From DSOS01 sp035286585 (GTDB lineage: Bacteria; Chloroflexota; Anaerolineae; Anaerolineales; UBA4823), in assembly GCA_035286585.1 (NCBI GenBank), contig DATEDC010000063.1:1-40578 (forward strand): a stretch of 40,578 nt of DNA, written 5' to 3'. A program made the translations under genes and the position numbers. Positions 24,126 to 32,027 of the stretch are shown here, piece after piece. The notes below the pieces were generated by a model, which was not told where the DNA came from, did not search any database, and was given only the letters and a program-made list of their open reading frames with translations. How positions within the stretch are numbered: position 1 is the first letter of the stretch; the number at the start of each line of letters is the position of its first letter.

Positions 24126-24710
24126 TCAAAGGGCGGCATCCTGGCTGTCTGGCAGCAAGCCGGGCATCAGGCGGACGACGATCTGCTTCTTCGCCAGCTC
24201 GACCTCTGGAATCACGGCATCGATCACCGGCAGGAGGACTTCCTCGCCATTTTCCATGCGCACAACGCAAATATCATGCGCCCCGCTCTCCAATATCCCG
24301 GTGACTACCCCCAAATGCTCGCCGCTCTCCAAGACCGCCCGCATGCCGATAATTTGATGGTGGTAGTATTCACCTTCAGGTAGATCTGGAATTGTATCCG
24401 TTTCGATATACACCATGCGGTTGCGAAAAACGCCCGCACATTCAGGGCCGCCGCAGCCTTCAAAAGCAATCAACAGCCCTTCTTTATGCCTCCGGCAATT
24501 GCGAATGCGCTCTGGTTGGTGGTCCTCGTCAATAAAAACCACCATGCCGGGCTGGATGCGTTCCGGAAAGTCGGTTAGGACTTCCATGAAGATTTCGCCG
24601 AGAAGACCATGCGGACGTCGCAGCTTTCCAATTACTACGAAGGCAGGCTCGCCCACTTCCGGCGAGCCTGCAGGCTCTTGAGATCGTTGAGAACCTTTTG
24701 CTGCGCTCAT
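24126..24710 (-). CDS. rimM: Ribosome maturation factor RimM
   Basis: A 194-residue RimM that binds ribosomal protein S19 and assists maturation of the 30S head. After a Ser/Glu-rich N-terminal tail of about 20 residues comes the RimM domain (VVIGKLRRPHGLLGEIFMEVLTDFPERI). The PRC-barrel follows (GEYYHHQIIGMRAV...LGVVTGILESGAHDICVV) with the family's EVLLPVIDAVIPEVEL segment. Its start overlaps the khpA stop by four bases (ATGA). The usual next genes, trmD and rplS, are absent; dprA with its own promoter follows. Confidence 0.94.
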   Translation of the reverse strand: MSAAKGSQRSQEPAGSPEVGEPAFVVIGKLRRPHGLLGEIFMEVLTDFPERIQPGMVVFIDEDHQPERIRNCRRHKEGLLIAFEGCGGPECAGVFRNRMVYIETDTIPDLPEGEYYHHQIIGMRAVLESGEHLGVVTGILESGAHDICVVRMENGEEVLLPVIDAVIPEVELAKKQIVVRLMPGLLPDSQDAAL

Positions 24711-24943
24711 CTCGGTTCTTCAATTTCCAGGTTTGCCCGTTTTCCCTCTTTCGCGGCCGCCACCCGTAAGAGCAGGCGCATGGCGTTCGCCACGCGACCA
24801 TTTCTCCCGATCACACGGCCCATGTCTTCCTTCGCCACGTGCAAATGCAATTGATGCGATACGCCGCGTTGGATTTGGGTGACGTATACTTGAGTCGGGT
24901 CGTCGACCAGCGAGTTGGCAATGAATTCAATTAATTCTTTCAA
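24707..24943 (-). CDS. khpA: KH-domain RNA-binding protein KhpA (YlqC)
   Basis: A 78-residue single KH domain. The GxxG RNA-binding loop is GRNG in VIGRNGR (44-50). The N-terminal MKELIEFIANSLVDDP is the standard KhpA opening. In Gram-positive bacteria KhpA pairs with KhpB (Jag) and affects cell-division and sRNA biology. The start is a TTG with GGGAGG five bases upstream. It lies between rpsP and rimM as in many bacteria. Confidence 0.93.
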   Translation of the reverse strand: MKELIEFIANSLVDDPTQVYVTQIQRGVSHQLHLHVAKEDMGRVIGRNGRVANAMRLLLRVAAAKEGKRANLEIEEPR

Positions 24944-24998
24944 GATGGCCTCCCACCGAGAAGTGCACGGTTTGAAACGAGGTAAACTCTATTTTGGA

Positions 24999-25361
24999 TT
25001 ACTTGCCCTTCGGCATCGCATCCTGGCGGGTCTTGGCGCTGATATTCTGCGCAGCTTCGGCAGCGGCAGCCTCTTCCAGGAGAACCTCCACTGCCTCGCC
25101 ATTCTTATAGCGCTCGTACCGGTCCAGCAATCCGGCAGACTTGAACAGCATGGCGACCGATTCGCTCGCCTGAGCGCCTTTGCTCAACCACTCGTAAATA
25201 CGATCTTCACTGAGCTGGATCGTGGCTGGATTTGTTCGCGGGTTGTAAAAACCCAGGATTTCTAAAAAACGACCGTCGCGAGGGCTTTCTTTGTCCGCAG
25301 CTACGATCCGGTAGCTGGGCTGTCCTTTACCTCCAACACGGCGCAAACGAATACGAACCAT
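24999..25361 (-). CDS. rpsP: 30S ribosomal protein S16
   Basis: A 120-residue S16. The first 85 residues match the family closely (MVRIRLRRVGGKGQPSYRIVAAD, RDGRFLEILGFYNP, LSEDRIYEWLSKGAQ). An Ala/Glu-rich tail of about 30 residues extends beyond the usual end, as in several phyla. AGGAGAAGG precedes the ATG. It follows ffh by 22 bases, so both share the ffh promoter. Confidence 0.96.
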   Translation of the reverse strand: MVRIRLRRVGGKGQPSYRIVAADKESPRDGRFLEILGFYNPRTNPATIQLSEDRIYEWLSKGAQASESVAMLFKSAGLLDRYERYKNGEAVEVLLEEAAAAEAAQNISAKTRQDAMPKGK

Positions 25362-25383
25362 AACCTTCTCCTAAATATGTTTG

Positions 25384-26706
25384 TTATCCGAACAGGTGTG
25401 GAATTCCACGCCGGCCCGACTTCTTGAGTGTCTTAAAGAGGCGCTGCGCCTCGCGGTACTGCTTGATCAGGCGGTTTACGTCCTGCACTTCGGTCCCCGA
25501 GCCGCGGGCAATGCGCCGCCTGCGGCTGGCGTTGAGGATATCCGGCTTGTTCCGCTCAAGCCGGGTCATCGAATTGATGATCGCCTCGGTCATTTTGACC
25601 TGTTTTTCGGCGTCCTGGGGGTTGATCTGGCGCGCCATTTTCCCCATCCCACCGGGCATCATATCCAGGAGCTGACCCAGAGGACCTAGTTTACGCAACT
25701 GGCGCAGTTGATCGGCAAAATCCTGTAAGCTGAATTCACCGGATATCAGTTTTTCCGCTTGCTTTTGCGCCTGCTCCTGGTCAAAAGCCGCTTCAGCTCG
25801 CTCGATCAGGCCGATCACGTCACCCATGCCCAGGATGCGCGAAGCCAAACGATCCGGATCATAAGCCTCGATCGCCTCCAGGCTTTCGCCAGTCCCCAGA
25901 AACTTGATCGGCACTCCGGTCACCGAGCGGATAGAGATCGCCGCCCCACCGCGGGCGTCGCCGTCCATCTTGGTCATAAACAAGCCGGTCAGAGGCACCA
26001 CATCCCGAAAACCGCTGGCGATGTTGACCGCCTCCTGACCGATCATCGCATCCACCACCAGCAGGGATTCGACAGGATTCACCCGTTTTTGGATGGCGCG
26101 CAGCTCCTCCATCAGCTCATTATCCAACTGTGAGCGGCCCGCGGTATCCAGAATGATCGCGCTGTACCCGCCTTTTTGAGCGTGCGTAAAAGCCCTGGCA
26201 GCCAGCTCCGGCGGTTTTACCCCGGCCTCATAATGCACGGGGATGTTCAACCGCTCGCCGAGTGTTTCAAGCTGGCGCACGGCTGCCGGGCGATACGGGT
26301 CGCAGGCTACCAGGAGCACCCGCTCGCCTTGAGAGCGCAGGTAACGCCCCAACTTCCCGGCCGCGGTGGTCTTACCTGAGCCTTGCAGCCCGACGAGCAT
26401 TAGAACTCTGGGTTTTGGACCCGAAAGATTCAAGCGATCTGGCGCTCCCAGGGTGGAGATCAATTCTTCGTGAACGATCTTAACCACCTGCTGCCCGGGA
26501 TTCAGGGCTCTGGATACTTCATAACCTATAGAGCGCTCCCGAATGCGTTGAACAAAATCCTTGACGACTGCATAGTTAACATCCGACTCCAGCAGCGCCA
26601 GGCGGACCTCACGCATGGCGGCGTCCACATCCTTTTCCGAAAGCTTGCCGCGCCTGCGAAGCTGATGAAAAATATTATCCAACCGCTGGGTCAGGTTCTC
26701 AAACAT
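25384..26706 (-). CDS. ffh: Signal recognition particle protein Ffh
   Basis: A 440-residue SRP54 GTPase that targets membrane and secreted proteins with 4.5S RNA. The N domain starts MFENLTQRLDNIFHQLR. The G domain shows VGLQGSGKTTAAGKLG (G1), ILDTAGRSQLD (G3) and TKMDGDARGGAA (G4). The Met-rich M domain runs MMPGGMGKMARQI...TRLERNKPDILNASRRRRIARGSGTEVQDVNRLIKQY, including the SRP RNA-binding helix. The gene leads the ffh-rpsP-khpA-rimM group. A near-consensus promoter ends only eight bases before the ATG. Confidence 0.97.
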   Translation of the reverse strand: MFENLTQRLDNIFHQLRRRGKLSEKDVDAAMREVRLALLESDVNYAVVKDFVQRIRERSIGYEVSRALNPGQQVVKIVHEELISTLGAPDRLNLSGPKPRVLMLVGLQGSGKTTAAGKLGRYLRSQGERVLLVACDPYRPAAVRQLETLGERLNIPVHYEAGVKPPELAARAFTHAQKGGYSAIILDTAGRSQLDNELMEELRAIQKRVNPVESLLVVDAMIGQEAVNIASGFRDVVPLTGLFMTKMDGDARGGAAISIRSVTGVPIKFLGTGESLEAIEAYDPDRLASRILGMGDVIGLIERAEAAFDQEQAQKQAEKLISGEFSLQDFADQLRQLRKLGPLGQLLDMMPGGMGKMARQINPQDAEKQVKMTEAIINSMTRLERNKPDILNASRRRRIARGSGTEVQDVNRLIKQYREAQRLFKTLKKSGRRGIPHLFG

Positions 26707-26714
26707 AGCACTGC

Positions 26715-26743
26715 ATTTTAGTATGGAAGGGATGAAGCGTCAA
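26715..26743 (-). promoter_or_regulatory. Promoter of ffh-rpsP-khpA-rimM (leaderless)
   Basis: TTGACG (26743-26738), 17-base spacer, TAAAAT (26720-26715). Only eight bases separate the -10 from the ffh ATG, so the transcript should begin at or within a base or two of the start codon, with no Shine-Dalgarno site. Confidence 0.7.
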
Positions 26744-26854
26744 GGATCATTTAGGTTCGTAACTTTGCGGCTGTCCTCGGGTTATAACATTTTGCAACCG
26801 GTATGATGTCTATCCGAGGTTATTCCATCTATCCCATCGGCTAAAGGAGGAGGT

Positions 26855-27703
26855 ATGTCTAAAATTGCTATTGTTACGGATAGCACAGCGTATCTGCCGC
26901 TTGATTTGGTTGAGAAATACGAGATCAGCGTGGCTCCTCAAGTGGTGATTTGGGGGGATAAAACCTATGAAGACGGTGTGGATATCCAACCCAGTGAATT
27001 TTACGAGCGTTTAAAAACGGCTTCCGTCATGCCATCCACATCACAGGCTACAATTGCCTCCTTTGAGAAAATTTTCCGCCGCTTGCTGGAAGAAGAGCAT
27101 GAAATCCTGGCTATTTTGATCTCGGACGTACTCTCTGGCACGATCAATTCAGCGGTCCAGGCGCGCGAGTTGTTCCCTCACGCCCCGATAGAGATTGTAG
27201 ACTCCAAGTCTGTGGCTATGGCTCTTGGTTTCCAGGTTTTGACCGTGGCCAAAGCTGTTCAGGAAGGGGCCAGCATGGCTGAATGCGTGCAACTTGCTCA
27301 AAAGGCTTCCCAACACACCGGCGTAATCTTTGCCGTAGATACGCTGGAGTTTTTACACCGCGGTGGGCGCATCGGTGGAGGAAAGCGTTTCCTTGGAACA
27401 GCGCTGAAAATCAAGCCCATCCTGGAATTGAAAGATGGGAGGATCGAGCCAGTGGAGCAAGTGCGGACGCGCAAAAAGTCGTTGCTCCGCCTGGTTGAAA
27501 TTTTAGAAGAGCGAGTTGCCGGCAAATCTCCCGTCCGCCTGGCGACCTTACATGCTAACGCATACGAGGACGCCAAAGTAATTCTCTCCCTGGCTAACGA
27601 GAGATTGAATTCCGTAGAAAATATATTTTCAGAAGTAAGTCCAGCCGTAGGCACGCATGCCGGTCCAGGAACTGTTGGGCTGGCTTATATGGCAGGGATG
27701 TAG
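26855..27703 (+). CDS. DegV family fatty acid-binding protein
   Basis: A 282-residue DegV protein, the FakB-like carrier that presents a fatty acid to the kinase FakA. Seen: IVTDSTAYLP at the start, MPSTSQATIASF (fatty acid carboxylate contact), ISDVLSGTINSA, VDTLEFLHRGGRI and HAGPGTVGLAYM at the end. A strong AAAGGAGGAGG ribosome site precedes the ATG. It diverges from ffh across 148 bases and is followed by a terminator, so it is monocistronic. No fakA homologue is in the window. Confidence 0.93.
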   Translation: MSKIAIVTDSTAYLPLDLVEKYEISVAPQVVIWGDKTYEDGVDIQPSEFYERLKTASVMPSTSQATIASFEKIFRRLLEEEHEILAILISDVLSGTINSAVQARELFPHAPIEIVDSKSVAMALGFQVLTVAKAVQEGASMAECVQLAQKASQHTGVIFAVDTLEFLHRGGRIGGGKRFLGTALKIKPILELKDGRIEPVEQVRTRKKSLLRLVEILEERVAGKSPVRLATLHANAYEDAKVILSLANERLNSVENIFSEVSPAVGTHAGPGTVGLAYMAGM

Positions 27704-27775
27704 CAGAGATGGCGAGCACCCCGTCCGGTTAGCGGGAAAGTCCGCTCACCCGAATTGTTTAAACCGTCATTTTTC

Positions 27776-27817
27776 GACGCCTGTTGCAGTGAGTTATCAG
27801 CAGGCGTCTCTTGTTTC
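27776..27817 (+). terminator. Probable terminator of degV
   Basis: An 8-base-pair GC-rich stem (GACGCCTG, 27776-27783, with CAGGCGTC, 27801-27808), loop of 17 bases, followed by the T-rich TCTTGTTT. It lies 73 bases after the degV stop and before the next gene's -10 (TATAAT at 27843-27848). Confidence 0.6.
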
Positions 27818-27879
27818 CCCGGATATCCATCGAGCGGTAAGTTATAATAATTCCTTGTTTGTCGATTTGGAGTGCTTCC

Positions 27880-28269
27880 TTGGATATATTTTTTACCGAC
27901 CCCACTGCCATACCCTTACCTCCCGACGAGGTGCGCATAACACAGTTGCGCGCGGAGCCCTGGCAGGATAATCGCCGGGTGCGTGTTTACCTGGAGATCA
28001 CACCCTTCCAGCAGCGACCTAACAGCGACGTTTTCATCACGGACGATTCCGGAAAAGAAGTGGCCAATGTAAGTATCATCGAAACGATCAGCCCCAAAAT
28101 GGAATTCACCATGCACCTGCGCAGCCGGGAGACTGCCGGAGAGTATCAGCTAACCGCGATTCTTTTTTACGATGAAAAACTCCCCGACCAGGAGCAGAGC
28201 GCACTTATCCCACCAGGTGAACGAAAACGTTTAATTGTGGACCAGGCAACCACGAATTTTTCAATATGA
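27880..28269 (+). CDS. Small uncharacterised protein coupled to ABC exporter
   Basis: I do not recognise this 129-residue protein. It is strand-rich and soluble, with no signal peptide: PDEVRITQLRAEPW, RRVRVYLEITPFQQRP, SDVFITDDSGKEVANVSIIETISPKMEFTMHLR and GEYQLTAILFYDE read as a single beta-sandwich. The start is most likely the TTG at 27880, seven bases after GGAG; an upstream in-frame TTG (27859) lacks a ribosome site. A TATAAT box lies at 27843-27848. Its stop overlaps the next gene's start (ATGA), so it is made together with the transporter and may assist or regulate it. Confidence 0.75.
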   Translation: MDIFFTDPTAIPLPPDEVRITQLRAEPWQDNRRVRVYLEITPFQQRPNSDVFITDDSGKEVANVSIIETISPKMEFTMHLRSRETAGEYQLTAILFYDEKLPDQEQSALIPPGERKRLIVDQATTNFSI

Positions 28270-30086
28270 AACGCCTCTGGCGCCTGCGCCCCTTCATTAG
28301 CAAATATAAATGGCAGATCTTGCTATCGTTGCTGCTGTTGTTGATGACCACTGCCGCCCAACTGGCAATCCCAGCGATCATCCGGCAGGTGATCGACATC
28401 GGCCTGGAGCGCAGGGAAGCCAGTTTTATCTTTACCGCTGCGTCCTTCATCTTTGCTATTGGGGTGGCTATCGCCATCATGAACTACTTCCAGCGCTATC
28501 TGAGCGAGTGGATCGCATCGAAGATTGGTTACGACCTGCGCAACCAGATGTACCATCATATTCAGCACCTGCCATTTGCCTTCCACGACCACGCCCAAAC
28601 AGGCCAATTAATCAGCCGGACCATCGAGGACGTGCGCGCTATCGAAAGATTCACCGGCCATGGGATTGCTGATCTCATCCGCATGGGGTTGTTGCTGGTT
28701 GGGATTGTTTCCCTGCTCTTCATAGAAAATGCTCGTCTGGCTGCCATTGCTTTGCTGCCCATGCTGCCATTGATGGCTCTGACGACCAGCTTCGGACGTA
28801 AGATCGGGGGCTTATTTCTGGAGGTGGATATCGCTTTAGGCGACCTTTCCTCACGCCTGCAGGAAAATATCACCGGCGTACAGGTAGTGCGCGCTTTCGC
28901 CCGCGAGCCGTTTGAGATGCAGCGATTTGACCAGACGAACCGCAAGCTGTACAACACGCGCCTCGCCGTCATCAGCCAGTGGTCCAGGATCATGCCCTCC
29001 AGCAACTTCCTGGTTACCCTGGGGACGTTGCTGATCCTGTGGTTCGGAGGGCAGATGGTATTAACCGGAGAGATGACCATTGGTGAAGTCGTAGCCTTTA
29101 ATGGTTATCTGCTCCTCCTCGCTCAACCTGCCCAACAGCTTACCTGGTTGGTCAACATGGCCGGTGAGGCAGTAGCCGGCGTGGAGAGAACCTATGAAGT
29201 GCTCGATTACGAGCTGGAAATCCAAACCCCACCTGCGGCTATCTGTCTTCCGCCTCTTTCCGGGCGGGTGAAGTTCGACCGGGTCTGTTTTCACTACAAA
29301 GGTGAAAAAGCACCCGCCCTGGAAGACATTCACCTCACCGTGGAACCAAATCAGGTTGTCGCCTTGATTGGCCCTACCGGTTCCGGGAAAACCACCCTGG
29401 TTAATTTAATCCCGCGGTTTTATGATGTCACTCAAGGAGCGGTGCTTGTGGATGGCTGTGATGTGCGCCAGGTCGAATTGACCTCTCTGCGCAGACAAAT
29501 AGGAATCGTCCTCCAGACCTCCCTCCTTTTTTCGACGACCATCCGTGAAAATATCGCCTACGGTCGTCCCGATGCCAGCCTGGATGAGATTCGCTCCGCG
29601 GCGCAGACCGCAGCGGCTCACGAATTTATATCAGAGTTTGCCCACGGCTATGAAACCATGGTTGGCGAGCGGGGCATCACCCTGTCCGGAGGACAGCGTC
29701 AGAGAGTCGCCATCGCTCGGGCGCTGCTCATGGACCCGCGTATCCTCATCCTCGACGACTCAACCTCCAGCGTGGATACCCATACCGAACGCCTGATCCA
29801 GCAGGCTTTGGAGCGCCTCATGCAGGGGCGGACGACCTTTGTCATCGCCCATCGTTTGTCCACCGTGCGCCGCGCAGACCTGATCCTGGTCATGGATAAA
29901 GGTCGCATCGTCGAGCGCGGCACGAACAGCCAGCTCCTTGCTTTTGGAGGTCTGTACAGGGAAATCTACGATCTGCAGTTGCGCGACCAGGATCAGTTTC
30001 GCCAAGACTTCCAGGCGCTGGAGATGCTTGTTCAAGCTGAAACAAATCTGCCCCGCTCGGAAAGATCGCAAGGTATTGATACCTGA
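28266..30086 (+). CDS. ABC exporter subunit A (ATPase site with Asp for catalytic Glu)
   Basis: A 606-residue type IV ABC exporter half: six membrane helices (residues 1 to about 320), then a nucleotide-binding domain. Walker A GPTGSGKTT (369-377), signature LSGGQ (473-477), Walker B ILILDDSTSSVD with Asp498 where the catalytic Glu normally sits, and H-loop FVIAHRLSTV. The partner encoded 20 bases downstream has the complementary defect (LSVGQ signature, normal Glu). Together they form one active and one degenerate ATP site, as in heterodimeric exporters such as TM287/288 and BmrCD. The substrate is unknown; lipids or drugs are typical. Confidence 0.93.
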   Translation: MKRLWRLRPFISKYKWQILLSLLLLLMTTAAQLAIPAIIRQVIDIGLERREASFIFTAASFIFAIGVAIAIMNYFQRYLSEWIASKIGYDLRNQMYHHIQHLPFAFHDHAQTGQLISRTIEDVRAIERFTGHGIADLIRMGLLLVGIVSLLFIENARLAAIALLPMLPLMALTTSFGRKIGGLFLEVDIALGDLSSRLQENITGVQVVRAFAREPFEMQRFDQTNRKLYNTRLAVISQWSRIMPSSNFLVTLGTLLILWFGGQMVLTGEMTIGEVVAFNGYLLLLAQPAQQLTWLVNMAGEAVAGVERTYEVLDYELEIQTPPAAICLPPLSGRVKFDRVCFHYKGEKAPALEDIHLTVEPNQVVALIGPTGSGKTTLVNLIPRFYDVTQGAVLVDGCDVRQVELTSLRRQIGIVLQTSLLFSTTIRENIAYGRPDASLDEIRSAAQTAAAHEFISEFAHGYETMVGERGITLSGGQRQRVAIARALLMDPRILILDDSTSSVDTHTERLIQQALERLMQGRTTFVIAHRLSTVRRADLILVMDKGRIVERGTNSQLLAFGGLYREIYDLQLRDQDQFRQDFQALEMLVQAETNLPRSERSQGIDT

Positions 30087-30106
30087 AATAATGACCAGGC
30101 TAAATT

Positions 30107-31903
30107 ATGGCTCAGGCTGCCCTCTCACCGGAAGAAATCCTAACCAAGGGTTACGATCCAAAAGTCACCCGCCGCCTGATTGCGCTCGCTAAACCTTACC
30201 GGCGCGAGATCCTGGCCTCGCTGTTCCTCATGTTTGCAGGATCTGGCGCGGCGGTGGCCGGCCCGTATTTCGTCAAGATCGCACTGGACTCGGGCCTGCG
30301 AGACGGCTCGCTACCTGCCCTGCGCCAGGCCGTATTGCTTTACCTGGTCGCATCGTTCGTCCAGTGGGTAAGCATCTATATCCGGATTAATATCATGGCG
30401 CGAGCTGGGACCTCGATGATATACGATCTGCGCAACCGGCTGTTTGAACACCTGCAAAATTTATCCCTGAGTTTCTTCAGCCATTACAGCGTTGGCAGGG
30501 TGATCACCCGGGTGATCAATGACGTAGGGGTATTGCGTGAGTTTATCACCTGGGCGGTCCTGGCTATCGCCCGCGATCTGTTTTCCCTGGTAGGCATCTT
30601 GATTGCCATGCTGGCTTTGAATACGCGCCTAACTCTGCTCACCTTCAGCGTACTCCCGCTCATGGTGCTTGTCACGATCATCTTTCGCAAGCGCGCCCGT
30701 GAGAACTACCGCCAGGTGCGAGCGGCGATAAGTTGGGTGAACTCGGTGCTGGCAGAAAATATCAACGGCGTTCGCGTGGTGCAGGCTTTCAGCCGCCAGG
30801 AGATCAACTTCAAGCACTTCAGCCAGGAAGTCAATTACAACAACCTGCACACCAACCTGCGCGCTGCCAGCGTCGCCGCTGCCTTCCCCTCGGTCATCGA
30901 GCTGTTGGGAAGCCTGGCTACAGCTCTGGTTATCTGGAGAGGGGGAGCTGCCGTACTGGGAGAAAATCTTGGCGCAACTTCGCCCATCACCCCGGGGGTG
31001 CTGGTTGCTTTTGTCCTTTATATCGATCGATTTTTCGAACCGATTCGCGACCTGAGTCGCCGCTACGACACTTTTCAGTCTGTCATGGCAGGTGGGGAGC
31101 GCATCTTTGGCCTGCTGGATGCCTCGATAGAGGTTCAAGACCATCCAGACGCAGCAGAACTACCCGAAATCAAAGGCGAAGTGCGCTTTGATCACGTCAA
31201 CTTCCATTACTCGGACGACTCGGCTATCGTCCTGGAAGACATCAACTTGCACGTCAGACCTGGGCTGACGGTCGCCCTGGTAGGGGAAACTGGGGCGGGA
31301 AAATCAACCCTGGTCAAGCTGCTGAGCCGTTTCCACGATCCCACCCGGGGCCGCATCCTGATTGACGGCATAGATATCCGTAGGGTGACCCAGAACAGCT
31401 TACGCCGCCAGATGGGCATCGTGCTTCAGGACCCTTTCCTGTTCGCAGGCACAGTCCGGGATAATATCGCATTCGGTCGCCTGGACGCCAGCCAGGCGGA
31501 GATCGAGGCGGCTGCCGAAGCGGTGGGAGCGCATCCATTTATCATTAATTTGCGCCATGGCTACGATACAGCGGTTGAAGAAGGTGGAATGCTCCTCTCC
31601 GTAGGCCAGCGGCAATTGATCTCCTTTGCCCGCGCCCTGCTGGCTGACCCACGCATCCTGATCCTGGATGAGGCGACCTCAAGCGTGGATACCCAAACCG
31701 AGCGGCTGATCCAGGCGGCGCTGACCCGCCTGCTGAAAGGGCGGACTGCTTTTGTGATCGCCCACCGCCTGTCCACAGTGATCAATGCAGACCTCATCGT
31801 GGTAATCCGGGACGGAAGAATAGTAGAGCAGGGGACGCATTCCGAACTGCTGGCATTAGGCGGGCATTATTACCAGCTTTACAGTCTGGGTTTCGAAGAT
31901 TGA
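30107..31903 (+). CDS. ABC exporter subunit B (degenerate signature motif)
   Basis: A 598-residue ABC exporter half with six membrane helices and a nucleotide-binding domain. Walker A GETGAGKST (393-401), signature LSVGQ (497-501) in place of LSGGQ, Walker B ILILDE with the catalytic Glu522, and H-loop FVIAHRLSTVINAD. Its Walker B Glu would pair across the dimer with the intact LSGGQ of subunit A, giving the hydrolytic site. The other site (Asp498 of A with LSVGQ of B) would be the degenerate one. Co-transcription with A is clear from the 20-base gap. No terminator is evident after it. Confidence 0.93.
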   Translation: MAQAALSPEEILTKGYDPKVTRRLIALAKPYRREILASLFLMFAGSGAAVAGPYFVKIALDSGLRDGSLPALRQAVLLYLVASFVQWVSIYIRINIMARAGTSMIYDLRNRLFEHLQNLSLSFFSHYSVGRVITRVINDVGVLREFITWAVLAIARDLFSLVGILIAMLALNTRLTLLTFSVLPLMVLVTIIFRKRARENYRQVRAAISWVNSVLAENINGVRVVQAFSRQEINFKHFSQEVNYNNLHTNLRAASVAAAFPSVIELLGSLATALVIWRGGAAVLGENLGATSPITPGVLVAFVLYIDRFFEPIRDLSRRYDTFQSVMAGGERIFGLLDASIEVQDHPDAAELPEIKGEVRFDHVNFHYSDDSAIVLEDINLHVRPGLTVALVGETGAGKSTLVKLLSRFHDPTRGRILIDGIDIRRVTQNSLRRQMGIVLQDPFLFAGTVRDNIAFGRLDASQAEIEAAAEAVGAHPFIINLRHGYDTAVEEGGMLLSVGQRQLISFARALLADPRILILDEATSSVDTQTERLIQAALTRLLKGRTAFVIAHRLSTVINADLIVVIRDGRIVEQGTHSELLALGGHYYQLYSLGFED

Positions 31904-32027
31904 ATCTCACCCTAGACGTGGATAAGCTCCATCTTCAGCTTACAAGATTGATGGCTTATTGCAAGGCAGCCTTAATCCTCTCACCGCGGCGCTCGTGCTA
32001 CAATCCTGCCAGGAAAGTACTGAGCTA

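Noticed and set aside
27745..27770. A GGGAAAGTCCG piece similar to a conserved segment of RNase P RNA
   Set aside because: Only this short match is present; fewer than 180 bases are available before the next gene, and the other conserved regions are absent.
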